Source: an uncultured Poribacteria bacterium | GTDB taxonomy: Bacteria; Poribacteria; WGA-4E; WGA-3G | Assembly: GCA_958295855.1 (NCBI GenBank) | Contig: OY282383.1 | Location: forward strand, 42,707-106,706 | Length of the DNA stretch: 64,000 nucleotides | Reading direction: 5' to 3' | Shown here: one piece after another, positions 42,876 to 52,300 of the stretch | Layout of the letters: each line of letters starts with the position of its first letter | How positions within the stretch are numbered: the first letter of the stretch is position 1 | Program-made: the position numbers and the translations under genes | Notes under the pieces: generated by a model | Seen by the model: the letters and a program-made list of their open reading frames with translations, nothing else | Told to the model about the DNA's origin: nothing | Database searches by the model: none

Positions 42876-43820
42876 ATGAAACAGGCCTTTTTCGCACAGC
42901 TTGGAAACGAGAACTTGCTCTACAAAACCACGATTTTCATATTCACCCTTGCGACTTGTGGTGCTTTGGCTGCTGATGTGACAATGAGCACTGCCGCCCA
43001 AAAAGTCCTCGCCACTATAGAATGGGTGGCCATTCCCGAAGGCACGTTTCTGATGGGCTCAACCTCCGAGGAAGCAGAAGCCGCTTACACTGACGCGAAG
43101 TTACGAAGTTCCTTGCTGGAACGGCACACCTTTGAGGCTGAGGTACCCCAACATCGCGTCTATCTTACTGCGTACCAAATTTCACGCTATGAGATTACCA
43201 ATGCGCAATACCGTGCTTTCATTGAGGCAACCGACCGGCCGATACCACGCGGGCATAACGGCGAAGGGACATGGACAGATGAGACGCTCAACGCCGATGC
43301 CCAACCCGTGGTCGGCGTGACGTGGTTTGACGCGCAAGCGTTTGCAGAATGGATTGGCGGCAGCCTGCCCACTGAGGCGCAGTGGGAGCGCGCTGCACGT
43401 GGCACAGAAGCAAGAACATATCCGTGGGGAAACGAGCCGCCCAAGGCGCGCCACCATGCCAATTTCGCGCGCCGCTACAATCGCCCGATGCCTGTTGGAC
43501 AATTCCCAAAAGGTACGTCTTCGGATGGCATCGCAGACCTTGCTGGAAACGTGTGGGAGTGGTGTCTTGATGAATATAATCCAACGTTCTACCAAATTCC
43601 CTCCCAGGTAGGCGGAGTTTCTAACCGCGCTAGTGCAAAGCAAAATCCGCTTAACCTTCGCTTCCGCGATGTACTTCGTGCAAGAGTCATTCGAGGCGGC
43701 GCGTGGGATGGGGGCAGAGCGTTCCTGCGTTCAGGTTTGCGGTTTAAATTCTATCCTTTGGATTCAACGCATACGATTGGGTTTCGGGTAGTGCGCCCGC
43801 GCCAAGAAATAAAACCATAA
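42876..43820 (+). CDS. Secreted SUMF1-family protein without catalytic cysteines
   Basis: A 314-residue protein. The signal peptide ends near C-G-A-L-A-A. The FGE-sulfatase domain has I-P-E-G-T-F-L-M-G, Y-E-I-T-N-A-Q-Y, V-T-W-F-D-A-Q-A-F-A-E-W, L-P-T-E-A-Q-W-E-R-A-A-R-G and L-A-G-N-V-W-E-W. The terminal R-G-G-A-W segment continues F-L-R-S-G-L-R, without the cysteines needed for formylglycine formation. It is a second family member besides 29243-30100. Confidence 0.87.
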   Translation: MKQAFFAQLGNENLLYKTTIFIFTLATCGALAADVTMSTAAQKVLATIEWVAIPEGTFLMGSTSEEAEAAYTDAKLRSSLLERHTFEAEVPQHRVYLTAYQISRYEITNAQYRAFIEATDRPIPRGHNGEGTWTDETLNADAQPVVGVTWFDAQAFAEWIGGSLPTEAQWERAARGTEARTYPWGNEPPKARHHANFARRYNRPMPVGQFPKGTSSDGIADLAGNVWEWCLDEYNPTFYQIPSQVGGVSNRASAKQNPLNLRFRDVLRARVIRGGAWDGGRAFLRSGLRFKFYPLDSTHTIGFRVVRPRQEIKP

Positions 43821-43896
43821 CCTGTTCTTTGGTTCTGCTGCAAACTCGGGAGAATAGGCGATAAAATGTCCCTACGATAAACCCCTTTCTCTTACT

Positions 43897-45522
43897 ATGT
43901 TCAGACAAAAGTGCTATTGGAGCCTCTTTCTACTTCTTACGTCTCCGCTGCTCGTTATCGCTGCGCCCTATTTTCGGGATGTTACCGATGAGATGGGGCT
44001 CAATTTTCGGCACGTCAACGGCTTTTCCGCCGAACGCCGCCTTGTTGAGACGGTGGGAAGCGGTGGTGCGCTCTTTGACTTTGATAACGACGGCGACCTG
44101 GATGTCTATCTTGTTCAGGGTAATGCTTTATCTCCATCAACGGCACCCCCCAAAAATCGCCTCTATCGCAATGATGATGGTATCTTGATTGATATAACAG
44201 AGTCTGCAAACGTTGGCGATACGGGCTATGGGCTGGGGGCTGTCGCCGCGGATTATGATTCTGATGGGCATCGCGACCTGTACGTGACAAACTTAGGGAA
44301 GAATGTGCTTTACCGCAATAACGGGGATGGCACGTTTACCGATGTAACCGAACAGGCCCAGGTCGGTTGTCCCCTGCTGAGTACGAGTGCCGCGTTCGCT
44401 GACATTGACCGGGACAGCGATCTCGATCTCTATGTATGCAACTATTTGGCATACACACTGGAGAGCGATATTCCGTGCTATTTCAAGAACGAACTGCGTA
44501 TCTACTGCGGTCCCAACGAGTATCACGGTATCCCCGATGTGCTGTATCGCAACAACGGCGATGGCACATTCACAGATATTACCGAATCCGCGGGAGTCTA
44601 TCAACCCACGACGCGGGGGCTCGGTGTCGTTTTTACAGACGTAAACGGTGACAGGTGGATGGATATCTACGTCGCGAACGATATGTCCCCCAATACACTT
44701 TTCATCAATCAGGGGGATGGGACATTTAGAGAGGAGGGCGTGCTTCGGGGCGTTGCCTATAACGGCGATGGGCTTGCAAACGCATCGATGGGCATAGATG
44801 CAGGCGACTATGATAACGATGGCGACATAGACCTGTGGGTGACGAACTTCTCGTTAGAGGCAAACTGCCTCATGCAGAACGATGGCGACGGCTATTTTGA
44901 GGATGTGACGTTTGAGACAAACCTCGCTGACGCGTCATTCCATTCCCTCGGTTTTGGCACCCGTTTTATTGATTTTGATAACGACGGCTGGCTCGATCTG
45001 CTCGTCGGGAATGGACATATCTGGGACAACGTGGAGCAGATGGACGCGACACTCAGGTATGCGCAGCCCGTGCAGGTGTTCCGCAATCAGGGCGGAAGCT
45101 TTGCAGATATTACCACAGCAGCAGGGTTAAGTGAAACGCCTTATGTCGTGCGCGGGATGCTTTTCGGGGATATAGATACGGATGGCGATGTTGATGTTGT
45201 CTTGTGTCAATCCAATCGTCCTGCAGTTATCCTCCGCAATGACATCGGCACTGCGAATGCGTGGGTGACGGTGAAACTGGTAGGCACGGATGGTAACACT
45301 GATGCGATTGGCGCGCAGGTTACACTAGAAGCGAACGGCTTGACGTTGCTCCGAGAGGTTATCTGTGGTGCCAGTTATTTGTCGGGAAACGATTTTAGAC
45401 TCTCCATCGGATTGGGCGATGCCTCGCGTGTGGATAGGCTCCAGATTCGCTGGCCCAACGGGACAGTTCACCAATTAGGCGAGGTGCCAATTCGTCAGGC
45501 CATAACATTTTCACAGGATTGA
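43897..45522 (+). CDS. Secreted FG-GAP/VCBS plus ASPIC/UnbV protein, second copy
   Basis: A 541-residue protein. The signal peptide (about 1-21) is followed by the phrase F-R-D-V-T-D-E-M-G-L-N-F-R-H-V-N-G, repeated D-F-D-N-D-G-D-L-D-V and N-G-D-G-T-F-T-D calcium loops, and a C-terminal ASPIC/UnbV domain (I-Q/R-W-P-N-G-T-V). The architecture is the same as 12767-14401, but overall similarity is modest. It is probably extracellular. It follows the SUMF1 gene in the same direction. Confidence 0.9.
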   Translation: MFRQKCYWSLFLLLTSPLLVIAAPYFRDVTDEMGLNFRHVNGFSAERRLVETVGSGGALFDFDNDGDLDVYLVQGNALSPSTAPPKNRLYRNDDGILIDITESANVGDTGYGLGAVAADYDSDGHRDLYVTNLGKNVLYRNNGDGTFTDVTEQAQVGCPLLSTSAAFADIDRDSDLDLYVCNYLAYTLESDIPCYFKNELRIYCGPNEYHGIPDVLYRNNGDGTFTDITESAGVYQPTTRGLGVVFTDVNGDRWMDIYVANDMSPNTLFINQGDGTFREEGVLRGVAYNGDGLANASMGIDAGDYDNDGDIDLWVTNFSLEANCLMQNDGDGYFEDVTFETNLADASFHSLGFGTRFIDFDNDGWLDLLVGNGHIWDNVEQMDATLRYAQPVQVFRNQGGSFADITTAAGLSETPYVVRGMLFGDIDTDGDVDVVLCQSNRPAVILRNDIGTANAWVTVKLVGTDGNTDAIGAQVTLEANGLTLLREVICGASYLSGNDFRLSIGLGDASRVDRLQIRWPNGTVHQLGEVPIRQAITFSQD

Positions 45523-45547
45523 CACTTGCCGTTGTCCATGCTATCAT
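45519..45547 (+). promoter_or_regulatory. Promoter overlapping the upstream stop codon; probable leaderless transcript
   Basis: TTGACA (45519-45524) overlaps the TGA of the FG-GAP gene. A 17-nt spacer and TATCAT (45542-45547) follow. Expected transcription start is 45553-45556, coinciding with the ATG at 45556. Confidence 0.5.
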
Positions 45548-45555
45548 GCACAATT

Positions 45556-45891
45556 ATGAAAATCGTTGAAGAAAGAGAAGCGTGGATTCACACGCATTTC
45601 ATTGTTGATAGTTTTTACATCACCGAACAAGAACGCCGGCAAATCTCTATTTGCGTCGAACCTGAACTCATGCAACTGGGGCTCCAGTATGGGCTGAGGT
45701 ATAACGTTGCGCCTAACAAACATCGCGCCATCATCGTATTGGAATGTATCCCGTTTGATTCAGTCAAAGCTGCAGTCAGACAGTTGATTAATGAGGTAAT
45801 CACAGATTTCCCGGTTCGGCTTCCGGAACAGCGGAACGTTGTCACCAATATTACCGTCTCGGATGCGGAAACAGAATCGCCATCACAGTAG
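45556..45891 (+). CDS. Hypothetical protein, probably translated from a leaderless mRNA
   Basis: A 111-residue soluble protein starting M-K-I-V-E-E-R-E-A-W-I-H. No family was recognised; mixed alpha/beta composition. There is no ribosome-binding site, but a promoter places the transcript start at or next to the ATG. It is short and its coding nature rests on codon-like composition and position. Confidence 0.5.
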   Translation: MKIVEEREAWIHTHFIVDSFYITEQERRQISICVEPELMQLGLQYGLRYNVAPNKHRAIIVLECIPFDSVKAAVRQLINEVITDFPVRLPEQRNVVTNITVSDAETESPSQ

Positions 45892-45949
45892 TAAGCACAT
45901 GTGGATGGTAGAACGGTGTCTGCCGCCTCCCCATTTGGCGTAAACCGTG

Positions 45950-47341
45950 TCAATGCCCAAGCCCAGGTGCCGTGAGGACCTGCGTACCGACGGTGCCCTC
46001 GCTCATGTTGAAAATCGTCGGAAATGCGTCGCGCCAGCCATCATTTGCACCCGGACAAAATTGCCGAGCGTTGCCTTCAATCGCAGTGACACCCGGTATT
46101 CGCGCGGCAAGCCCCGCGGAGTGCAGAAACGACGCGCCTGGGCAGGTTAGATCTTGCACAGCGAGGAACATATTGTATGCCTTGGCTGCAGCACCCATCA
46201 GCAGTGCCTGAGATTGTCCCTTGCATGCTTTGAGCGCAACCCCTGAATAACCCTGTTCACGTGCTAACAAAAAGGTCTCAAAATCTGTGAGCGATTCGTC
46301 AATCACCACCGGTTTTATCTCTGCGGCCTTGTGCATCCTATTTTCGGGGTGTGCTTTCAGGTCCCGGTCGGTTGGTTGTTCAATGTATGCAAGCCGTTCA
46401 AAAGCGTGGCTGTTTTCCTCCTGAATCCGATTGAGAAACGCCAATAGGTATTCTACATCTTGACATGTTTCGTTGAAATCGGCGGAGTAGTGCCAGGTGC
46501 TAACCCCCTGTTTCGCTTGTGTTTCTGCGGTAATTTTGTCGATGTCCAGCACGCGCGCGACATCCCACGCCAGATCATCGCCGTTCAGTTTAATCTTCAG
46601 GTGTGTCAACCCATCGGCTGCAATCCATTCGGGTAGCGTCTCCGGTAAGCCGTCGTTGAGGCGGTGTGCGATATCCGCGTCCGTGAGTGCATCCAGCGCG
46701 CCGACGAGGTGGTAGAGCGGCATCGTGCGTTTGGGATGCCGTGAAGTATACTCATCGAGATATTTTCCCGTGAAGTCGTGCTCAGAGAGCACTCCTATAG
46801 GGGATTGGGCACTCAGAAAATGCGACAAATCCGCGGAGATGAAATCCTCGCCTAGCCCGTTGTAGCTGTTAATTCCGTTTGCCTTTCCGAACCCGTCGTG
46901 AATCGCGGCATCGATGGGGCTTGTGGTAACGAGGGTGCAGAGTTTCGGAATTGGGTAGGAGAGACTTCCCGGTCCCGACTCGCGAGACAATTCGTCTGCG
47001 ATTCGCAAAAATTCGGGTTCAAGCGTCTCGGAGAGCTCCAGCGGGTGTGCACAGCGCGTGCAGTCTTGCGTTGCTGACACTGCCAATTCGGCGAGGTGTT
47101 TCATCGCCGCGAGGCTCTGCTCAAAGGGCGCGTAGCGTGGGGGAAATGCCCACACATTGCCGAGTGGCATAGAACCTTTACCCGTTGCTTCTTTCCCGTC
47201 GCGTGTCTGAACGCGCAGCTGCACGTTAAAGAGGATGCACCGGTCTGTCGGCACGCCGCCGAACTTGAGCGGGGTGCGGTATGGGTGTTCTTCAAAGTCG
47301 TAGTGTACGTCGAGGATACGGATATCGGTGGATTTTGACAT
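45950..47341 (-). CDS. Enolase-superfamily (mandelate racemase/muconate lactonizing-like) enzyme
   Basis: A 463-residue enzyme from the ATG at 47341. Superfamily landmarks appear in order: L-K-I-K-L-N-G (KxK base), Y-S-A-D-F-N-E (first metal ligand region), Y-I-E-Q-P-T (second Glu), V-I-D-E-S (third ligand) and A-L-K-A-C-K-G-Q-S (opposite-face lysine). It abstracts a proton alpha to a carboxylate; the substrate is unknown. The promoter is at 47446-47475. It is longer than typical members (about 360-400), with extra residues around 90-130. Confidence 0.85.
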   Translation of the reverse strand: MSKSTDIRILDVHYDFEEHPYRTPLKFGGVPTDRCILFNVQLRVQTRDGKEATGKGSMPLGNVWAFPPRYAPFEQSLAAMKHLAELAVSATQDCTRCAHPLELSETLEPEFLRIADELSRESGPGSLSYPIPKLCTLVTTSPIDAAIHDGFGKANGINSYNGLGEDFISADLSHFLSAQSPIGVLSEHDFTGKYLDEYTSRHPKRTMPLYHLVGALDALTDADIAHRLNDGLPETLPEWIAADGLTHLKIKLNGDDLAWDVARVLDIDKITAETQAKQGVSTWHYSADFNETCQDVEYLLAFLNRIQEENSHAFERLAYIEQPTDRDLKAHPENRMHKAAEIKPVVIDESLTDFETFLLAREQGYSGVALKACKGQSQALLMGAAAKAYNMFLAVQDLTCPGASFLHSAGLAARIPGVTAIEGNARQFCPGANDGWRDAFPTIFNMSEGTVGTQVLTAPGLGH

Positions 47342-47445
47342 ATTTGCCTCGGTGTCGCGGGAGCACTTTTTGACGCGCCTTGGACACGGTGCCCCCATAT
47401 TCTGGCGTTTTTTCTGCTGTGGCGCAGCAAAGCGAATTCACAAAA

Positions 47446-47475
47446 AGTATAGCATCTTTCGGTTTTGACAATCAA
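47446..47475 (-). promoter_or_regulatory. Promoter of the enolase-superfamily gene
   Basis: On the minus strand TTGATT (47475-47470), an 18-nt spacer and TATACT (47451-47446). Confidence 0.45.
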
Positions 47476-47489
47476 CCTTTTTTATTTCG

Positions 47490-48545
47490 CTCGTAGGGGT
47501 TGGATAACTGCGGTGCGCGATATCCTGTGCGTAGGGGCACAGGGTAGGCACAAGGCCTACCCCTACCAAACACCCTTAGTCCCGTAGGGGCGGGGTTCCC
47601 CGCCCGCGATTTTCGGCGTATTTTCGGCGTACTTGCGAGGATGCCGCGGCTTTTTTTCGTCTGAATCGCGGATTATCGCGGATATCGCGGATTTACGCGG
47701 ATTTTTCTCGTCTGAATCGCGGATTTACGCGGATGACGCAGATTAACGCGGATTTTGGGGCCTCGCGGTTCGACATCTTCGGGAAGGTGAGGTGAGGTTC
47801 GTCTGAATGCACGGTGCTTATGGGCGCGGCGCATTTTAGCCCTGTCAGGGCGCAATGTGTATAGAAACGTAGGCCTCCCTAGATGCTAAGCCCCAGCGGG
47901 GCGACATGTGTCTTGACGCTATCTGATACGGCTCCCAATCTGGCGGGGCGACCCCGCCCCTACGGGACTAAGGTTTTTTTGTAGGGGTAGGCCTTGTGCC
48001 TACCTTGTTTTCTTGTGGGTGAGCTGTGCCGCGCCTAATGTGTATAGAAACGTAGGCCTCCCTAGATGCTAAGCCCCAGCGGGGCGACATGTGTCTTGAC
48101 GCTATCTGATACGGCTCCCAATCTGGCGGGGCGACCCCGCCCCTACGGGACTAAGGTTTTTTTGTAGGGGTAGGCCTTGTGCCTACCCTGCCTTCTTGTG
48201 GGTGAGCTGTGCCGCGCCTACGCCTACAAAAAATGCTGAACCGCGCGATGCCCCAAAATCCGCGTTAATCTGTGTAATCCGCGTAAATCCGCGATTCAGA
48301 CGAAAGAAATCCGCGATTTAGATAGCGTCGCGACACCTGTCGCCCCGCTGGGGCTAAAGGGTAGGCACAAGGCCTACCCCTACATAGGAGGGGTAGGCAC
48401 AAGGCCTCCCCCCTACAAGAAAACGTCATTCCGCGAGACCCCCAAAATCCGCGTTTATCTGCGTAATCCGCGTAAATCCGCGATTCAGACGAAAGAAATC
48501 CGCGTACTTCCGTGTCAGCCGCGTAAATCCGTGCATTCAGACAAA
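47490..48545. repeat. Large interspersed-repeat field (R1-R4)
   Basis: R2 hairpins lie at 47540-47565, 47982-48005, 48165-48190, 48358-48384 and 48389-48415. R4 lies at 47578-47605. R1 elements run at 47658-47770, 48255-48302 and 48435-48541. R3 elements lie at 47836-47911 and 48055-48095. No gene was found across this kilobase. Confidence 0.75.
47854..48219 (+). repeat. Tandem duplication of a 183-bp block
   Basis: Copy A (47854-48036) and copy B (48037-48219) are nearly identical. Each holds an R3 element, an R4-like GGCGGGGCGACCCCGCC segment and an R2 hairpin, and ends GAGCTGTGCCGCGCCT. Confidence 0.85.
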
Positions 48546-48558
48546 AGCGAAAAAAATC

Positions 48559-48587
48559 TTGACATTTTAAACTTTTTGTGGTATACT
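48559..48587 (+). promoter_or_regulatory. Near-consensus sigma70 promoter upstream of a 740-bp gene-free leader
   Basis: TTGACA (48559-48564), a 17-nt spacer ending TTTGTGG, and TATACT (48582-48587). The expected start is about 48594; an ATG at 48601 opens a 15-codon frame. It may drive the lamin-tail gene 750 nt downstream or a separate RNA. Confidence 0.65.
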
Positions 48588-48593
48588 TTAAAA

Positions 48594-49089
48594 GAATCCA
48601 ATGACACAAGAAGGAAAACTCACGCGCTGCCAAGCGGTCAGTCTGTAACCGTGCCCGCGTGCCAGACGTTATTCTGCGTTACAAGGTGGAACCACAACCA
48701 GTAAGTTTTTCCCTCAAAAATTATGAACGCCTATGAACATGAACCATAAAAAGCTTGATAAAACCCTCAATGTGAAAGAAAAGTGCCTGCAACAAACGCG
48801 CCTCCCCAAGGTGCTTGGAGGGTTATATGCCTGCAAGGTCCGGTTCACGTGTTCACACGTTTTGGATGATGTGAGCTTACAGTTCGGTTTACCCCCCCCC
48901 GCACTTCACATACGTTAAGTATAATCCCTATAAAACTTCACAAGCAACCCCCGTCGACCGCCACGGTCGGCGTAGCTTCGCGCCCGCACCCTCTTCGTCT
49001 CAAACCGACGGAGTGCGTTGCGGGCAGTTTTGTTCCCATAACCGATTCACGCTGCGTGACCTGCTGCGGCACACGCCGCACATTGGACA
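48594..49089 (+). other. Unexplained transcribed region (possible structured RNA or leader)
   Basis: About 500 bases with no repeat-family member and no convincing gene. Small inverted repeats are visible, for example GTCTG...CAGAC near 48641-48666, GACCGCCACGGTC at 48956-48968 and a poly-C run at 48892-48900. It does not match the RNase P, tmRNA, SRP or 6S signatures I can recognise. Confidence 0.3.
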
Positions 49090-49150
49090 TCAGAGCGCAC
49101 ACAAGCATTATTCTGGGAAAATCTCTTATCCCAAGTTATCTCACACACCG

Positions 49151-49188
49151 GGAAACCGTGGGCAGCATCCCACGGTTTCCCTCTTTTC
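49151..49188 (+). terminator. Terminator-like hairpin, copy 1
   Basis: A 12-bp perfect stem GGAAACCGTGGG/CCCACGGTTTCC with a 6-nt loop, then CTCTTTTC. It could terminate or attenuate transcription from 48559. Confidence 0.6.
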
Positions 49189-49265
49189 ACATAAGTTCAC
49201 TAACAGTCAGAGCGCACACAAGCATTATTCAGGGAAAATCTCTTATCCCATGTTACCTCACACAC

Positions 49266-49307
49266 AGGAAAACCGTGGGATGCTGCCCCCGGTTTTCCTC
49301 TTTTCAC
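49266..49307 (+). terminator. Terminator-like hairpin, copy 2
   Basis: Stem AGGAAAACCG/CGGTTTTCCT extended by GGG/CCC after one mismatch, then CTTTTC. Confidence 0.5.
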
Positions 49308-49345
49308 ATAAGTTAACTAACAGTTAGTATTTAAGGAGGAGACTA

Positions 49346-52300
49346 ATGAATACTAAGACTTTAAAAAATTCTTTCATGACCAAGTTTCTCGTGTTACTGC
49401 TGCTTGCCGGCATTGCTACCCTGGCAGCACCGATGGTTACCGTGCAGGCAGCTATACCGAGATTACACAATGTTGAGATAGTGAGTGAGGGCCCACAGGA
49501 AGGCAAGTCCCTCTATGCCTATGCCCGCCAACGCTTACTTGGAGATTGGGAGTTTATTCCTGGAGATAAGACAACGCTGATAGCAGCGCAGAGCGGTTCT
49601 CTTCTTGTTCCGCCGGGGTACACCCTCAAGGCCGCCCTAGGCACTGGCGAAGCCGTTAAATTCTTCAAGGTGGGCGACCCCATCTATTTTAAGATGACAT
49701 TCAGAGCGGGGTGGGGTGCTACCGCTGCTTTATCAGATTTGGAAGTCACCGGTATCCCGAAGTTTAGGCTAGGTTTCGACGGTAGGGAGTCCCCGACACC
49801 CGCAGTCTACGATGAGACTCATGCCGATAACGATCCCGATATGGGCGTACTAGTGTTCAAATACATAGTGGCAGAAGGTGACGAATGCTTCGGCGATGGG
49901 ATTAGTTTTGTCAGGGGCGCGACAAATCCCTATATTAGTGATAATGATAATAACATAAAAGAAGACACTAGTAATGATGAGTTTAAGCTGAACGCTAGCG
50001 GTTCTGATGGCTGGGAACATGGGATACCTCATGACAAGATTTTCGTATTTTATTTCGATGGCGGGAATCCACCGTGGCCGAGACCCAGAGATACGGCTTA
50101 TCTTCACAAGGGCCTTAACTATCTCATAGATGGTGTAAAGGCGAACGTGAGAATCACCGGCGTAATCAAGGCTCCTAATTATACTGGTGATTTACGCAAA
50201 GCAGCGGTGAACTTTAGAACGGGTGGTTTTACAGCCACAAATCCCAATGTGGGTGTTACCGAGGGTGACAGTGTGACAGGGCCCTTTGATGTGGAATTCC
50301 TATTTTTCAATTATGCGACTGGATATAGCGATGAGGGTGTCCTTGCGGACACCACGCGAGACTTTGAGGCTACTGACATCAAGATCACTGGCCCGGGCGT
50401 AGCCGCGGACCAGGCAGGCTGGGATGTCTCGGCCCCGGTGCTGATAGGTTTAGACCATCGGGATCCAGCATTTCCTGATGAGGGGGGTGATCCGCAGGGG
50501 CGCGTCAAACACTCTGCCTCGTTCAAGGTCTACAAAGCGACCATCACGCCGCCTGTGAATTATGATGGCGATGCCATGATAACGGTGCCTGCGGGTGCCA
50601 CGATGGACATTGCAGGTAACCTGAGTCTAGCATCCAATACGTTAACGGTTCCTGTCGTCAGTCTCGCCGCCACTTTGGGTGTGCCAACCAAAGGTACGCG
50701 TGCTTTGCCAGCAGCAGAGGTTCCCGCAAAAGGTTTTGTTGTGCTAGCACATGAAGGTGCGTCTGTCTCCAACACCGGCGTAAATAATAGGTTTCATCCT
50801 ATAGCGCACTTGCCGAACTTAGAAAACTTGTTAGGTCCCGACACCAACGGTGGTACAATTGAATTGGTTGACATGAGAGCGACAGCCACCAAAGGTCCCA
50901 TCATCACCGAAATCATGTGGGGTAGCGATCTGAGTCAAACCGATCCGAAGTTGAGCCAGTGGATTGAGATTTACAATGCAGGTGGGGATATTGCTGATTT
51001 GTCAAAATACGAGTTGAAAGTGACACCAGCATTATCGGGCACTTTCTCTCCCGATACCAAAGCGGTTGATACCGTAGGTAACTTGGGGAATGGCAAATGG
51101 GCCGTGCCGGGCCAAGGTGGTCGAACAGTGGCAGTGGAGGAGACTGAGGAGATGGAAGGTGCTGATGTTGTGCCGCTGATCTCCATGCGCCGTAAGGTTG
51201 ATTTCAGCAAGGCGGCGAGTGAGGTGAATAATGGCACGCTTTCTAGTAGTTGGGAGGCCAGCACTACGCCTGTGCTCAATATTGCGTCCAATCGTATCGC
51301 GACCCCGGGTGCGAAACCTGCCACGCAGATAACGCAGGTCGACAGAACTCCTATCCCGCATTCGCCTGTTATCATCAACGAGATAGGGCACAGTGACGTG
51401 GATGCCAACGTTTGGATAGAGCTCCGCAATGTCCACACGGGTGAAGCGAATCTCAAAAACTGGGGTTTGAGCGTTATCACTGCGAAGGGTACGGAAAAGC
51501 CTATTTTTGAGTTCCATGGTAATGATTACAAACTGGGTGCAGGCAAGGTGTTGCTCATAGTGAACAAAGATCCGTTGACCACGCCTTTGGCGCGCGGCAA
51601 AAAGTTTGGGGATTCTGGTGGTATAACTGCGGCAGCCGATCAGGAAAAGAGCGGCCTCCAGACGGATGCGATGTTCTATGATGCGAATGGCGGGATACAA
51701 ACAGGAGAGATCCCGGCGGCGAACTCTAAGTTCCTGTTAGTGCTGCGCAGCGATAAAAATAAGAGGAACCACGAAAACATCGTCGATATCAGTGGTAACC
51801 TGTTTGAACCAGATGAGGCGTTGAAAACCAGTATTTGGCCCCTTAAAGCCACGCCCGCAGGGCACAGCAACGCGATTAAAGACGGGTTTAAACACAACAC
51901 CGTCTTTAGACGTAATAAGGCCGGTGAAGGTTTTGGTGCCGAAGTGTGGGTGAAGGCAGGTCCCACCGGGCTAGGGTATGACCGGAGTGCGGGTAGAACT
52001 GATGTCAATGGTGGCACGCCTGGTTTCCCGAATGATGCGCTCAAGGAAAAACCGGGCGATCTTGCTAGTGGTGCAGTTACCATCAGTGAGATTATGGTAG
52101 TCTCCGATAACGGGCGTTATCCGCAATGGATAGAGCTCCGCAATAGTTCGCCTTCCCAAGGTGTCAAGCTTGATGCGTGGCATCTGAAAATAAAAAATGT
52201 GGGCACTGATGTGGATTCCCGTCAGAATGTCACTATCAATCTGCCGAACGATTACATTATTGGCCCGAACCAGACGATACTGATTGCGACGCGTCGTGGT

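Larger units (their letters stand above)
49090..49325 (+). repeat. Tandem pair of structured elements ahead of the lamin-tail gene
   Basis: Two copies of a 117-119-bp unit (49090-49206 and 49207-49325). Each starts TCAGAGCGCACACAAGC, has a GGGA...TCCC small hairpin and a strong GC hairpin, and ends CTCTTTTCACATAAGTT and ACTAACAGT. Copy 1 has a 12-bp perfect stem (49151-49180). In copy 2 an extra A on the left arm is matched by an extra T on the right arm, so the stem is preserved. Confidence 0.75.

Noticed and set aside
47640..48545. CRISPR array
   Set aside because: The repeats vary in sequence, contain internal sub-repeats, and lack unique spacers of constant length; no cas genes nearby.
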